Shown: positions 51,928-62,460, numbered from the stretch's first letter. The stretch: DNA of 64,000 nucleotides from Nostoc sp. JL33 (GCF_017114985.1 NZ_JABXKP010000064.1:186001-250000); one strand, 5' to 3'. The notes: generated from the letters alone by a model not told the origin. A program made the numbers and translations.

Positions 51928-54066
51928 ATGGAACTCATATCACAAGTTCTTGTTCTGGAACCAACTTCCCAAGTTCTTGGCAAGGAACCAATTGTTCCCT
52001 TTGCTATTTTGTTGGTGGTCATCTTAGTTATACCGATCATGTTTGAGCGGCTAAGATTACCAGGATTAGTGGGTTTGGTTTTCTCAGGGCTAGTACTTGG
52101 GCCTTCAGGCTGGAATCTATTTGAGTCTGACTCGCCGATGATTAACCTGCTATCAAACATTGGGTTAATTTATTTGCTGTTTGTCGCCGGGCTAGAAGTT
52201 GATCTACAACAGTTTCGCCGCCATAAAAGTCGTGCCTTTGGGTTTGCTAGCTTGACTTTCAGTGTACCCTTGATGATCGGAACCTTAATAGGGCTGATTT
52301 TAGGCTATGGCTGGAATATATCAATATTAATTGGCTCTTTATTCGCTTCCTATACCCTTTTGGCATATCCGATAATCAGCCGTTTGGGAGTGATAAACAA
52401 CGAAGCTGTTAGCGTCACCATTGGAGCTACGATTTTTACAGATATTGCCGCAGTACTGATCTTAGCCGTTTGTGTAGCCGTCGCTGATGCTGGAGTATTC
52501 AGCTTTGCTAAACTACTCAGCTTGTCGGGTTGGTTAATTATTTACTCTGTTGCCGTTGTCACAGGCTTTGATTGGGCAGGCAAAGAATTTTTCAAGCGGT
52601 CTGGAGACGACGAAGGAAACAAGTTTTTGTTTGTATTGCTTTCTGTGTTTCTGGCGGCTGTGGGCGCTCAATTGATGGGGGTAGAAAAAATTGTTGGTGC
52701 TTTTTTAGCAGGTTTAGCGGTAAATGAAGCTGTAGGTGAAGGCCCTGTCAAAGAAAAGGTGGTATTTATTGGCAGCGTGCTGTTCATTCCCATTTTCTTT
52801 GTTGACCTTGGCTTAGTGATCAATCTACCCGCCTTTGTGAACAACCTGGACACGCTCAAGTTAACGCTGTTAATGATAGTCGGTTTGATTGTCAGCAAAT
52901 TGATTGCAGCTTTGTTCACAAAACTGCTTTACCGCTATAACTGGCAAGAAATGCTAACTATGTGGTCGCTGTCACTTCCCCAGGTTGGTACAACTTTAGC
53001 AGCAACGTTAGTAGGATATCGGGCTGGGTTGCTGCCACTACAAGTATTACATAGTGTCATTGTCTTAATGCTTGTCACATCAACCTTGGGGCCGTTGATC
53101 ACCAGTCGAATAGCTGTTGGTTTGAATTCCTCACCAGCAGAAGAGCCAGCACCACCGCTACCTGACCAAAACGCACCAGAAATAGACAGTGCTTTTACTC
53201 TAGTCGTACCTGTATATAATCCTCAGACCGAGCAGTATTTGATTGAGATGGCGGCGTTATTAGCGCGTCAGTCTAAAGGCAAAATTATACCCCTGGCGAT
53301 CGCTACTGCTGCTGCTCACATGGATGCACCGCAGTTAGAAGCGTCTCTACAACGGAGTGAGTGGTTATTAACAAAAGCCACGGCGCAAAGTCGAGTATTG
53401 GGCGTGGCCGCAGAACCAATGCTGCGAATTGATGATGACTTTGCTCAAGGAATTAGTAGAGCGGCCCGCGAACAAAAGGCTAATTTAATTGTTATGGGTT
53501 GGGGTAAACGGACTGGGTTGCGAGCGCGTTTATTTGGGAATGTGATTGATGGTGTGCTTTGGGCATCCCATTGTCCAGTAGCGGTGACACGTTTAGTAGA
53601 ATCACCGAAAAAAATTCAGCGCATTTTAGTACCAGTAGAAAATTTAACGACACCGACATTACAGCCTGTACAATTTGCCCAGATGTTAGCAGAGGCAAAT
53701 CAGAGCCACATTACTGTGCTGAATGTGTGCGATCGCCGCACTAGTTCCAGTAAAATTGCTTGGAGGCGATCGCATCTCTCCCTATTGGTATCTAAATTAG
53801 CTTTCGGCAATACCCCAGAAATTCAAATTATCGCTCATGAAAATGTTGCCCAAGCAATTTTGCAGGCAGCACGATTATATGATTTAGTAGTTTTACCTTT
53901 TATACGTAATCGTACCAGTCCTGGAGGATTAGCCATTAGCGATGTCACAACCGAGTTAGCCAGACAACTCACCTGCTCCATTGTCATGCTTGGAGAACCA
54001 CAACGCACTCAAACTACAAATGTAGTTATGTCTAACACGGTTAGCAGCATTACATCTGCTGTATGA
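51928..54066 (+). CDS. CPA2 cation:proton antiporter with universal-stress-type C-terminus
   Basis: In this 712-residue protein, residues 25-400 are about 12 helices with LPGLVGLVFSGLVLGPSGWN, a TDIAAVL acidic site near 170, and a later conserved KIVGAFLAGLAVNEAV. From about 425 on there are two universal-stress-like cytoplasmic repeats (LVVPVYNPQTEQYLIEMAAL and ILVPVENLTTPTLQPVQFAQ), including VMGWGKRTGL-type nucleotide-contact loops. It exports Na+ or K+ against H+, probably regulated through the tail. It shares architecture with the incomplete gene at the left edge. Confidence 0.9.
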   Translation: MELISQVLVLEPTSQVLGKEPIVPFAILLVVILVIPIMFERLRLPGLVGLVFSGLVLGPSGWNLFESDSPMINLLSNIGLIYLLFVAGLEVDLQQFRRHKSRAFGFASLTFSVPLMIGTLIGLILGYGWNISILIGSLFASYTLLAYPIISRLGVINNEAVSVTIGATIFTDIAAVLILAVCVAVADAGVFSFAKLLSLSGWLIIYSVAVVTGFDWAGKEFFKRSGDDEGNKFLFVLLSVFLAAVGAQLMGVEKIVGAFLAGLAVNEAVGEGPVKEKVVFIGSVLFIPIFFVDLGLVINLPAFVNNLDTLKLTLLMIVGLIVSKLIAALFTKLLYRYNWQEMLTMWSLSLPQVGTTLAATLVGYRAGLLPLQVLHSVIVLMLVTSTLGPLITSRIAVGLNSSPAEEPAPPLPDQNAPEIDSAFTLVVPVYNPQTEQYLIEMAALLARQSKGKIIPLAIATAAAHMDAPQLEASLQRSEWLLTKATAQSRVLGVAAEPMLRIDDDFAQGISRAAREQKANLIVMGWGKRTGLRARLFGNVIDGVLWASHCPVAVTRLVESPKKIQRILVPVENLTTPTLQPVQFAQMLAEANQSHITVLNVCDRRTSSSKIAWRRSHLSLLVSKLAFGNTPEIQIIAHENVAQAILQAARLYDLVVLPFIRNRTSPGGLAISDVTTELARQLTCSIVMLGEPQRTQTTNVVMSNTVSSITSAV

Positions 54067-54592
54067 TTAAGTGAACTTGGGCTGCGTTGCTGTAGCCCGC
54101 ACTTCTTTACGAGACCGGAGGCGAACGACCTGGCTCAGTCACCGCCGGAAGCATCCTATTGACCTTACTCAGTCCTGTTAGCGGATAGCTAGGTTTAGCC
54201 CGTGCTGAATAAAAAATACTAGTCCCTAATCCCCATTCGTTTCATATGTTCTGGTGTATGCAGTTCACGAGGGCTACCCCCTGCTATTTTGTATCCAACT
54301 GAGAAAAGTAGTAACCATAAAAACAAAAACACTCTATCTTATTGAAGATTTGATGAACTTTAGGTAGAACAGTGACAACTTTGAGACTAAATTTGTTATT
54401 TTGCTAATTGAATTCTTAAGCAAAAAGGTAAAAATATCACAAAACTACATCCGTAGAAAAATAGGTAAGTTCAACAACAGGTTTTGATTAAGCCTTGTTA
54501 TTTTTTTTCGTTTTGTATTTTTGTCCCCAAGCTGGGTAATCTAAAAGTAAGTGCAATGGCTACTGAAAATATTTGTAAATAACTGGGAAACT
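54067..54592. other. intergenic region, long leader of the UDP-sugar genes
   Basis: This 525 bp begins with a repeat-like GC-rich stretch (GCTGTAGCCCGCACTTCTTT ... GAGACCGGAGGCGAACG). From about 54300 it is AT-rich with no ORF. An upstream in-frame extension of the next gene to 54551 is not credible. Promoter elements are likely but not identifiable by eye. Confidence 0.5.
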
Positions 54593-55543
54593 ATGAGAAT
54601 TTTGGTGACGGGTGGTGCTGGGTTTATTGGTTCCCATCTCATAGACCGACTAATGACTGGTGGGCATGAAATAATATGCTTGGATAATTTTTACACTGGC
54701 CACAAACGGAACATACTTAAATGGTTAGGTCACCCGTACTTTGAACTGATCCGCCACGATATTACCGAACCAATTCGGTTAGAAGTGGATCAAATTTATC
54801 ATTTAGCTTGTCCTGCTTCTCCGGTACATTACCAGTACAACCCAGTTAAAACCGTTAAAACTAACGTCATGGGAACGCTGAATATGTTGGGACTGGCTAA
54901 ACGTGTGAAAGCGAGGTTTTTCTTAGCTTCCACTAGTGAAGTATACGGAGATCCAGAAGTTCATCCCCAACCTGAAGAGTATAGAGGTAGCGTCAATCCG
55001 ATTGGGATACGTTCATGCTACGACGAAGGCAAAAGAATTGCTGAGACTCTAGCATTTGATTACTACAGGCAAAATAAAGTTGATATTCGAGTTGCTCGGA
55101 TCTTCAACACTTACGGGCCGAGAATGTTAGAAAACGATGGTCGGGTGGTGAGCAACTTTATAGTTCAAGCCTTGCGGGGTAATCCTTTAACCGTGTACGG
55201 TGATGGTTCGCAAACTCGTAGTTTCTGCTACGTTTCCGATTTGGTGGAAGGATTCATCCGCCTCATGAATGGCGACTACATTGGCCCAGTAAACCTGGGC
55301 AATCCTGGTGAATACACGATTTTACAATTGGCAGAAGCTGTGCAAAACATGATCAACCCGGACGCGCAGATTAAGTTTGAGCCACTACCTTCGGACGATC
55401 CCCGACGTCGCCAGCCTGATATTACAAAGGCGAAAACTTGGTTAAATTGGGAACCTACTATTCCTCTGCAAGAGGGGCTAAAACTCACAATAGAAGATTT
55501 TAGCGATCGCATTCAAAGCGATGCCAATAATTCAACCACCTGA
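54593..55543 (+). CDS. UDP-glucuronate decarboxylase (UDP-xylose synthase, SDR)
   Basis: This 316-residue enzyme starts at ATG 54593, giving [20 protein letters not shown], a perfect SDR start with the GxxGxxG NAD site. [40 protein letters not shown] and SYDEGKR-type [20 protein letters not shown] (the YxxxK catalytic pair) are UXS signatures. It converts UDP-GlcA to UDP-xylose. The following gene makes UDP-GlcA. The pair would feed exopolysaccharide or glycolipid synthesis. Confidence 0.92.
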   Translation: MRILVTGGAGFIGSHLIDRLMTGGHEIICLDNFYTGHKRNILKWLGHPYFELIRHDITEPIRLEVDQIYHLACPASPVHYQYNPVKTVKTNVMGTLNMLGLAKRVKARFFLASTSEVYGDPEVHPQPEEYRGSVNPIGIRSCYDEGKRIAETLAFDYYRQNKVDIRVARIFNTYGPRMLENDGRVVSNFIVQALRGNPLTVYGDGSQTRSFCYVSDLVEGFIRLMNGDYIGPVNLGNPGEYTILQLAEAVQNMINPDAQIKFEPLPSDDPRRRQPDITKAKTWLNWEPTIPLQEGLKLTIEDFSDRIQSDANNSTT

Positions 55544-55666
55544 GTGGCGGCTAGCGTCGCTCTAAATTTTCATGCAGGCTCACCCTATCAGTAGCTAGTA
55601 TGCTTAGTGGCTGAGTTGACTGTCAGTGTATAAAAGACTAACCCAAAAAAAGTCAGGAGTTAAAAA

Positions 55667-57058
55667 ATGCGTGTTTGCGTGATTGGTACTGGTTACGTTG
55701 GTTTAGTTACAGGTGCTTGCTTGGCTCATATTGGGCATGATGTAATTTGCGTAGACAACAACGAAGAAAAAGTTAAGTTAATGAAGTCTGGGCAGTCCCC
55801 AATTTTTGAACCGGGACTCTCAGAAATTATTCAGTCTGCGATTCAAACAGAGAAGATTCATTTTACTAGTGATCTGGCTGCTGGAGTTTCCCACGGGGAA
55901 ATTCTGTTTATTGCAGTGGGAACGCCACCTTTACCCACTGGTGAAAGTGATACTCGTTACGTCGAAGCTGTAGCGCGTGGGATTGGAGAAAATCTCAACG
56001 GTGGTTATAAAGTCATAGTGAATAAATCTACAGTACCGATTGGTTCAGGTGACTGGGTGCGAATGCTTGTTTTAGATGGGATTGCTGAACGGCAAAAAAC
56101 ACTGATCCCCGCAGGTGGAGTGCCGAGTGATGATAAATTACCTGAAATTGCAGCCCAGTTTGATGTAATCAGCAATCCAGAGTTTTTGCGCGAAGGTTCG
56201 GCAGTTCACGACACCTTCAACCCCGATCGCATTGTACTAGGAGGCAATAGTCAAAGGGCAGTAGCCTTAATGCAACAACTGTATGCCCCAATTGTGGAAC
56301 GCAAGTACGCTGAGGATCAATCTTTACCACCTGTGCCAATTCTGGCAACAGACCTGAGTTCGGCGGAGATGATCAAATACGCCGCTAATGCCTTTTTAGC
56401 CACTAAGATAAGTTTTATTAACGAAGTTGCTAATATTTGCGATCGCGTCGGTGCAGATGTCAGCCAAGTAGCCAGAGGCATCGGTCTAGATTCCCGCATT
56501 GGTAACAAGTTTTTACAAGCTGGTATTGGTTGGGGTGGTTCGTGCTTCCCCAAAGATGTTGCCGCCCTGATTCACACTGCTGATGATTATGGCTATGAAG
56601 CCCAATTACTGAAAGCTGCTGTCAGTGTCAACGAGCGCCAGAGGTTGATTGCTTTGGAGAAACTCCAAAAAGTTCTGAAAATTCTCAAAGGCAAAACAAT
56701 CGGACTACTCGGACTGACCTTCAAGCCAGATACCGACGACTTGCGCGACGCCCCAGCACTCAACCTAATTGAGCAGCTAAACCGACTGGGAGCCAAAGTC
56801 AAAGCCTACGACCCGATTGTTTCCCAAACAGGTCTACGTCATGGGCTTTCTGGTGTGCTAGTCGAAACCGATGCCGAAAGACTTGCTGACGGCTGCGATG
56901 CTTTAGTACTCGTCACCGAATGGCAGCAGTTTAGCACTCTCGACTATGTGAAGATGGCGAAATTGATGGCTCACCCCGTTATCATCGACGGTCGTAACTT
57001 CCTCGACCCCGAAGCAATGATCCGGGCTGGATTCCAATATGTAGGCGTGGGACGGTAG
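55667..57058 (+). CDS. ugd: UDP-glucose 6-dehydrogenase
   Basis: This 463-residue NAD-dependent enzyme oxidises UDP-glucose to UDP-glucuronate. N-terminal VCVIGTGYVGLVTGACLAHI, VGTPPLPTGESD, SNPEFLREGSAVHDTFNPDR, the catalytic-cysteine motif GWGGSCFPKDVAAL, and GLTFKPDTDDLRDAPAL. A GSGDWVRMLVLDGIAERQKT insert makes it slightly long. It lies 123 bp after the decarboxylase gene on the same strand and is followed by a strong terminator. Confidence 0.94.
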   Translation: MRVCVIGTGYVGLVTGACLAHIGHDVICVDNNEEKVKLMKSGQSPIFEPGLSEIIQSAIQTEKIHFTSDLAAGVSHGEILFIAVGTPPLPTGESDTRYVEAVARGIGENLNGGYKVIVNKSTVPIGSGDWVRMLVLDGIAERQKTLIPAGGVPSDDKLPEIAAQFDVISNPEFLREGSAVHDTFNPDRIVLGGNSQRAVALMQQLYAPIVERKYAEDQSLPPVPILATDLSSAEMIKYAANAFLATKISFINEVANICDRVGADVSQVARGIGLDSRIGNKFLQAGIGWGGSCFPKDVAALIHTADDYGYEAQLLKAAVSVNERQRLIALEKLQKVLKILKGKTIGLLGLTFKPDTDDLRDAPALNLIEQLNRLGAKVKAYDPIVSQTGLRHGLSGVLVETDAERLADGCDALVLVTEWQQFSTLDYVKMAKLMAHPVIIDGRNFLDPEAMIRAGFQYVGVGR

Positions 57059-57146
57059 AGAGTTAGGAGTTAGGAGTGATAAATAAAAATTAATACAACC
57101 GATAATTAATAACTCCTAACTCCCTTCAAAATCTAAAGATTTAAAC

Positions 57147-57180
57147 TACCGCCTAGATGATTCTAGGCGGTATTTAATTT
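57147..57180 (+). terminator. intrinsic terminator after ugd
   Basis: TACCGCCTAGA (57147-57157) and TCTAGGCGGTA (57162-57172) form a perfect 11-bp stem with a TGAT loop, followed by TTTAATTTG. It closes the UDP-sugar operon 89 bp past the stop. Confidence 0.85.
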
Positions 57181-57226
57181 GTTTAAAGCTTTACTTTTCT
57201 TGGCGTTTTTGCGTAATTATTTTATG

Positions 57227-58021
57227 TCAACCGCTATGTGGAATACGTTCAATTTCAGCATATCCACTGAAAATAAGTTTTTGACCTTCAGTTTCTAATC
57301 GGTTGAGCCGCATTTTTACCCCATCCAGGTCAAAGCGATCCAAATCGACCATATTATCCAAAATTTCTACCAGCGCCACACTCAAGGTTTGCGAAATTTC
57401 CCGTTGGGCTTCTGGCACTTGGTCAAGTTCAATTTTCGGATCTTTGAAAGAAACCCGCCGCCGCCTTTCAATGCTTATGCTTAAAGTCATGCTTAGGGGC
57501 ACGAGTTCGCCATTGTTTAAATCTGCTTTTGCTACAAGCTGCAACCGATTTTCAGGCAATAGCTTTACCTGAACTTCGGTAAAGGAGACTGGTTCACCGC
57601 CAGATAATGCTGTCAGGGATGGTACGGTGAGGTTAAGCAGGCGCTTTTTCACCAGTTCCGCATTAAACGCTTGGTTGATGCCTGCTTCTGATAGAATTAC
57701 CTGAGCGATCGCTTGAGTGGGTTGCTTAAGGCTGAGTTTGCCACTTAAAACCGAGCCGAAGTCAATAGCCACGGCATCGGTTTCAAATGACATCTCATCT
57801 ACCGCGAAATCTTTCCGAATCACCAAGCCACGACCGCTCATTTTGAAGCTATCAATGCTGCCTTGCAAGAGCTTGCTGGAGGGGTAGCAGCGCACAAAGA
57901 CTTCTACTGACTCGCTTTGGGTAAACATATGGCGAATCGTTTGGCTGGCGACTGTGTTGAGCATCCGCTCTCCCCAATCTGTGCCTTTAGGATCTTGTAA
58001 ACCAGTAAGTCCGCCGAACAT
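57227..58021 (-). CDS. DUF2993 (LmeA-like) lipid-binding protein
   Basis: This 264-residue protein starts at ATG 58021: MFGGLTGLQDPKGTDWGERM. Its DUF2993 signatures are SGRGLVIRKDFAVDEMSFET and FTEVQVKLLPENRLQLVAKA. The frame is open for another 81 codons to 58264, but that part looks unlike the family. DUF2993 proteins (LmeA, and cyanobacterial relatives) are tubular lipid- or lipoglycan-binding proteins. No signal peptide in this version. Confidence 0.8.
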   Translation of the reverse strand: MFGGLTGLQDPKGTDWGERMLNTVASQTIRHMFTQSESVEVFVRCYPSSKLLQGSIDSFKMSGRGLVIRKDFAVDEMSFETDAVAIDFGSVLSGKLSLKQPTQAIAQVILSEAGINQAFNAELVKKRLLNLTVPSLTALSGGEPVSFTEVQVKLLPENRLQLVAKADLNNGELVPLSMTLSISIERRRRVSFKDPKIELDQVPEAQREISQTLSVALVEILDNMVDLDRFDLDGVKMRLNRLETEGQKLIFSGYAEIERIPHSG

Positions 58022-58512
58022 GTGGTTTTGGGTCTCTAGAAGTTCTTTGTACTTTTGTAACAAATTGTCAAGAATACAGCAAGCGATCCCCATATTAATT
58101 GTGCTGATGCGTAGGTGTAGGATCGCTGATGGTTCATGAGGCAATGTATTAAATATTACTATTGATGAAGGTACTGAAGCACGTAAACACAGGTCAAACA
58201 CGTTCTGTTTAGGAATGTAAACGGGAAATGCAGCAGAAGTCTGGTATTTCAACCGATGAAACATGAGTCAGATGTTGACATTAATATAGAATTTCTGCAA
58301 GCAAAGTTATCAATACTACGCACGAGAAGCTACCCATTTTTCTTTATGAGATATACAAGCAGCATTAAAAAATTGTTAGAAAGCTGTTGAAATATATAAA
58401 TCTCAAGGTGAAATAATTAAATTACAGAGGGTACAAATTTTATTAAAAAGCTTATGTGAGACGTAGCTTGTTTCAGAGCTAATATTTTTCTGAGTCTACC
58501 AATCCCACGCTT
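58022..58512. other. intergenic, partly open frame upstream of the DUF2993 gene
   Basis: From 58022 to 58264 the minus frame stays open, giving an alternative N-terminal extension to the DUF2993 protein (start at 58264). 58265-58512 is AT-rich with no support for a gene. Confidence 0.45.
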
Positions 58513-59464
58513 TTATCTAGCACTATCTTTATGTTTTAGTTCCAGAAAATCTTTAGTTACTCTAACTATAGAATCTCCATTTATATAATTTGAAGTATAA
58601 TTGGGCGTTAATGGTAGATTATTACCCGATTCTAGTACTAAAATAACCCGAAAAAAGCATTCATCTATACTAGTATCAATCCGTTCAAGCTTAACATCAG
58701 TAATTTCGTTCAAAGAATATTGAAAAACTGTTTTTCCTAACGTTCCAAACCACCTGTAACGACTAAGCTTTACAGTATTTGTTTCTTGATCAAAATTACA
58801 AGTTATAAATAAACCTGGTGACGCTACTAGCAACGCTAATATTCCACAGAAAACAGTAATCCTGACAACAATGTAACCAATAAAAGTGTCATCAAGTATA
58901 ACCGCTAAATTGTTCTCTGTAGGGTTTTTCAAAAATTTGTTAATTCTTAATACTATTGATTGTAATTCTTCAAGTTTAAATTTTGGGTATGTACTATCTG
59001 TAAAAGGAAAGCTATCTTTATCAGTTAATAGTAAAATTTTATATGAGTATCTAGGCTTAACTTGACTATCGGTTTGCATCTCTGTTTCCAATTTAGCCTC
59101 TAGTAACTCAGAAACTAGCACTCCACTTTTTTCCTGACCAAACCAATAGTTTTCTGTTAACTTACACATTATTGTTAGAGTATTTTGTCCCGCACTCAAA
59201 TCAATATTTGAAGTAGATATATTGTTTGGATAACGATTGCAGACAAGTTGTGTAATAGGTGTAAATACAATAGACGCACGCAAATAAAAATAAAACAAAC
59301 AATTGACTAAAAAATATTCCTACACCTAAAAATACTTTTGGTCGGATAATAAAAGTAAGTTTAGTTGATGTTTCTTCTGAGACTTTTAGAGGATTAGCTA
59401 GAGTAAAATAACATCCAGCGCCTAAGTTAATTAGCAACAGTACGGCAAATAATAAAAAAGTCAT
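58513..59464 (-). pseudogene. membrane protein with PH-like tail, apparent frameshift
   Basis: The first frame starts at ATG 59464: MTFLLFAVLLLINLGAGCYF, then GVGIFFSQLFVLFLFACVYC. It overlaps a second frame that carries on from about 59285 as RASIVFTPITQLVCNRYPNN through to the stop at 58513 with no good start of its own. The overlap is in a TTTTATTTTTATTT run, a typical slippage or indel site. Joined, it is about 317 residues: two N-terminal helices, an extracytoplasmic part, another helix pair, and a C-terminal RWFGTLGKTVFQYSLNEITD domain like bacterial PH domains. Either a frameshifted gene or a sequencing error. Confidence 0.6.
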
Positions 59465-59783
59465 TTTATTTGTAGCTCCAGAACCGCTTTAGCAGATAGA
59501 AATATTACGCGTTTACCAATTAGATAAGAAATCAATAAATAATAAGCTCAACTACTTTTCTGTGGCTACCGCCATCGAATATGCCAGCATTAATCTACTC
59601 TCTACCCCTCACACTCCTTCATTTGCTCTAGTTATAGCTCACCGTTCGCGTAATCGAGAATGAGTTTGATGAAATAAGGGATATGTAAAATTTGGTCTTC
59701 TCCATGTATGAAGTGAGGCGATCGCAATCTCTACAAAAAAGTGCGATCGCCTCTCTTTTAATCAAAACAGCCATGCCCTGCCC

Positions 59784-59921
59784 CCAATACGGTTCGGTTA
59801 AGGCAAGAGACGCGATAAATCGCCGTCTCTACAAAGTGACTGATTATTGTAAAGACGGCGATTTATCGCGTCTTTGCGATCTAGGACGTGTCATTAAAAA
59901 ACCTTATCCGAACCGTATTGG
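59784..59921. mobile_element. MITE (138 bp) with 20-bp TIRs and 8-bp target duplication
   Basis: CCAATACGGTTCGGTTAAGG (59784-59803) is inverted at 59902-59921 as CCTTATCCGAACCGTATTGG. Inside is a second nested pair around GACGCGATAAATCGCCGTC. The flanking CCCTGCCC occurs at 59776-59783 and again at 59922-59929. Hence insertion sites, TIRs and duplication are all visible. It sits in the 3' flank of the amino-acid permease gene. A frame of 110 codons across it is repeat translation, not a gene. Confidence 0.88.
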
Positions 59922-59949
59922 CCCTGCCCCCGTGTCTAAAGACTCCCCA

Positions 59950-61467
59950 TTACTTGCTCTTTTGCTTAACGGGATTGAGCGATCGCTCAAAGCGACTAAA
60001 CGCTTGAGAACAAAGCAGGGTTAGGAATAAATAAACCAAGGCCACAGTGGCGTAAATCTCAAATGAACGATAGTTCTCAGCTACAATCAGCTGTCCTTTG
60101 CGGAACAACTCTTCAAACCCGATGATCGCGACTAAGCTGGTGTCTTTGAGCAGGCTAATAAACTCATTGCCCAGAGGTGGCAGCATCCGCCGGAGGGCTT
60201 GAGGAAAGATTACATAGCGCATCGTTTGCACTGAGCTTAAACCCAGTGATTGAGAGGCTTCTGCTTGCCCAGGCTCAATTGATTGAATGCCTGCGCGGAC
60301 AACTTCAGCAATGTAGGCAGCGCTATTGAGACTCAATGCAATCACTGCTGCTGCTAAACGATTTAAAGTGAAGGTGAAACCAAAACTTTGGGCTAAAGCA
60401 GGCAACCCAAAGTAAATCATAAAAATTTGCACCAGCAACGGCGTCCCCCGGAAAAAGTCTACATATGCCCTAGCAATCCAGGGCAAAGGCGGAGTGGGGA
60501 AAAGACGAACAATTCCAATCAGTGTACCCCCGATCATCCCCAGCAAGACTGAGATTGCTGTGAGTTCAAGTGTTACTAAAGCCCCATTTAGCAAGGTGGG
60601 TAGGGACTTCAAAATAATGCTTAGTGAGGTAAATAGTTGGGATACGCCTTTTTCGGCAGCCTGGTTTTCGATGGGTGATTTTTCTGGTAGTTGTGGCGGT
60701 TGGATACCAAACCACTTTTGGTAAATTTTGGCGTAAATACCATTTTTCAGCACCGTTTCTAGACCTTGGTTAATCGCTTGCAAGTTGGGCGATGCTTTCG
60801 GTGTAGGAATGCCATAAAATTCTTCTGTTAGCAGACTGCTGACCACTTTGAGTCCGTTAAGGTTGCCGCTCTTTATGCCATATAAGATAACGACTTGATC
60901 ATTAAGAACGGCATCGACATTACCATTGATTAATGCTTGAAGGGTTAAAGGTGAATCATTAAAAGTGCGAATTTCCGATCCGGGAATACTTTTAGCCTTC
61001 TGTGCGCCAGTTGTCCCAATTTGCACGCCAATGGTTTTGTTCTTAAGATTATCAAAATTGGTAATGTTTTGATTATCTCTGCGGGTGACGATCGCTAGCC
61101 CTGATTTGAAGTAAGGACGCGAGAAGGAAATTGTCTTCGCCCGTTCGGCAGTAATCGTCATTGCCGCAACTGCGGCATCTACAGTTTGCGCTTGCAATGC
61201 TGGGATCATACCAGCAAAAGGCATATTTTGATACTTAACTTTCAAGCCAGCAGATTGAGCGATCGCATTCATCAAATCAATGTCAAAGCCTTGCAACTCA
61301 CCACTGGCAGATTGAAACTCGAAAGGCGGAAACGTAGGTTCTGTAGCAACCGTAAGTGTGTTACCAACAGTGGAACCATCTGTGATACAACCTGAAAGTA
61401 AAAGTAGACAGCTTAAGCTTAAGCCAAAAACTAGCTGACGTAACCAAAAGACAACAAATCCAGTCAT
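59950..61467 (-). CDS. bgtB: polar amino-acid ABC transporter, fused substrate-binding and permease (BgtB-type)
   Basis: In this 505-residue protein, the N-terminal signal with a lipobox (LLLLSGC) is followed by a SBP_bac_3 domain: VATEPTFPPFEFQSASGELQ, VAAMTITAERAKTISFSRPY. After about residue 280 comes a HisM/GlnP-type permease: VLLGMIGGTLIGIVRLFPTP, then FRGTPLLVQIFMIYFGLPAL and SIEPGQAEASQSLGLSSVQT (EAA loop). Anabaena BgtB has this same fused plan and works with ATPase BgtA, encoded elsewhere, for glutamine, glutamate and basic amino acids. No ATPase lies here either. Confidence 0.88.
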   Translation of the reverse strand: MTGFVVFWLRQLVFGLSLSCLLLLSGCITDGSTVGNTLTVATEPTFPPFEFQSASGELQGFDIDLMNAIAQSAGLKVKYQNMPFAGMIPALQAQTVDAAVAAMTITAERAKTISFSRPYFKSGLAIVTRRDNQNITNFDNLKNKTIGVQIGTTGAQKAKSIPGSEIRTFNDSPLTLQALINGNVDAVLNDQVVILYGIKSGNLNGLKVVSSLLTEEFYGIPTPKASPNLQAINQGLETVLKNGIYAKIYQKWFGIQPPQLPEKSPIENQAAEKGVSQLFTSLSIILKSLPTLLNGALVTLELTAISVLLGMIGGTLIGIVRLFPTPPLPWIARAYVDFFRGTPLLVQIFMIYFGLPALAQSFGFTFTLNRLAAAVIALSLNSAAYIAEVVRAGIQSIEPGQAEASQSLGLSSVQTMRYVIFPQALRRMLPPLGNEFISLLKDTSLVAIIGFEELFRKGQLIVAENYRSFEIYATVALVYLFLTLLCSQAFSRFERSLNPVKQKSK

Positions 61468-61719
61468 ATTCTTTAGACTTCTCCAAAAATATCCAAGCTT
61501 AGACTATGACTGGTTTTCCAAAATCAAAAATCCAGTTATGCATAATTGCTGTAATAATAGTAAAGTTTTGTAGAACAATGGACACTTTGTTGCGGTAAAG
61601 AGTTGTCCGTAGACGCTTCTGTGGATGCGTTGGCAACTGATGCTCGCAACTTGAGTAAATCCTCTTCAAAACTATCATCCCATCCATATTGAAAATTCAC
61701 TTTATAAAACAGATTCAAA

Positions 61720-62460
61720 ATGGTTGCAAATACATTTGATGGTAACAGCGTGTTCGAGGAAGATTATCTTTACTTTTATGAAACGTTGTTGACACCAGAA
61801 CGTACTCAACACGAAGTTGACCTCATTTGTCGATTGCTAGATTTACAAGCAGGGATGAGTATTTTAGACTTAGCTTGTGGGCATGGACGGATTGCTAATC
61901 AGCTAGCGGCTCGTGGCTATCATGTGACTGGACTTGATGCAACAGCTTTCTTTTTAGAAAAAGCAAATCAAGATGCGGTTAGCAACGGTGTTAAGGTAGA
62001 GTACCTTCAAGGCGATATGCGTTCTCTACCCTTTAGCGATCGCTTCAACTGCATCATCAACTGCTTCACAGCCTTCGGTTACTTCGATGACAATGAAAAT
62101 AGATCGGTCTTAACCCAAGCGTATCGTGCTCTAAAAGTAGGTGGCAAATTGCTACTTGATATTCAGAATTTTAGCCGCGTCTTGCAAGAGTTTACGCCTG
62201 AGTTAATTACTGAGTGTCAGGGGAATTATATGCTCGCACGCACGCGTTACGATGCGCTTACCAATCGTACCCATACCGAGCGGATTATCATTCGTGATGG
62301 ACAAGTGCGGCGCGGTGAATACTTTGTTCGCAATTTTACCTTTCCCGAAATCCGCGATTGGCTCCTGCAAACAGGCTTCAGCGAAGTAGAAGGCTATGGT
62401 TACGATGGTGAACCGTTCGCGGTTGATAGCCGCCGAATGATTGTGGTAGCAAGCAAATGA
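61720..62460 (+). CDS. class I SAM-dependent methyltransferase
   Basis: This 246-residue protein has motif I ILDLACGHGRIANQLAARGY, the acidic VTGLDATAFFLEKANQD, DMRSLPFSDRFNCIINCFTA, and YRALKVGGKLLLDIQNFSRV. It resembles Methyltransf_25-type enzymes with a C-terminal substrate lobe (NRTHTERIIIRDGQVRRGEY). Substrate unknown. It is divergent from bgtB, with 250 bp between starts. Confidence 0.87.
   Translation: MVANTFDGNSVFEEDYLYFYETLLTPERTQHEVDLICRLLDLQAGMSILDLACGHGRIANQLAARGYHVTGLDATAFFLEKANQDAVSNGVKVEYLQGDMRSLPFSDRFNCIINCFTAFGYFDDNENRSVLTQAYRALKVGGKLLLDIQNFSRVLQEFTPELITECQGNYMLARTRYDALTNRTHTERIIIRDGQVRRGEYFVRNFTFPEIRDWLLQTGFSEVEGYGYDGEPFAVDSRRMIVVASK

Noticed and set aside
58022-58264. Longer start for the DUF2993 protein
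   Set aside because: The extra 81 residues do not resemble the family; kept only as an alternative.
59692-60024. 110-codon plus-strand ORF
   Set aside because: Runs through a MITE with TIRs and overlaps the 3' end of the permease gene; no protein features.
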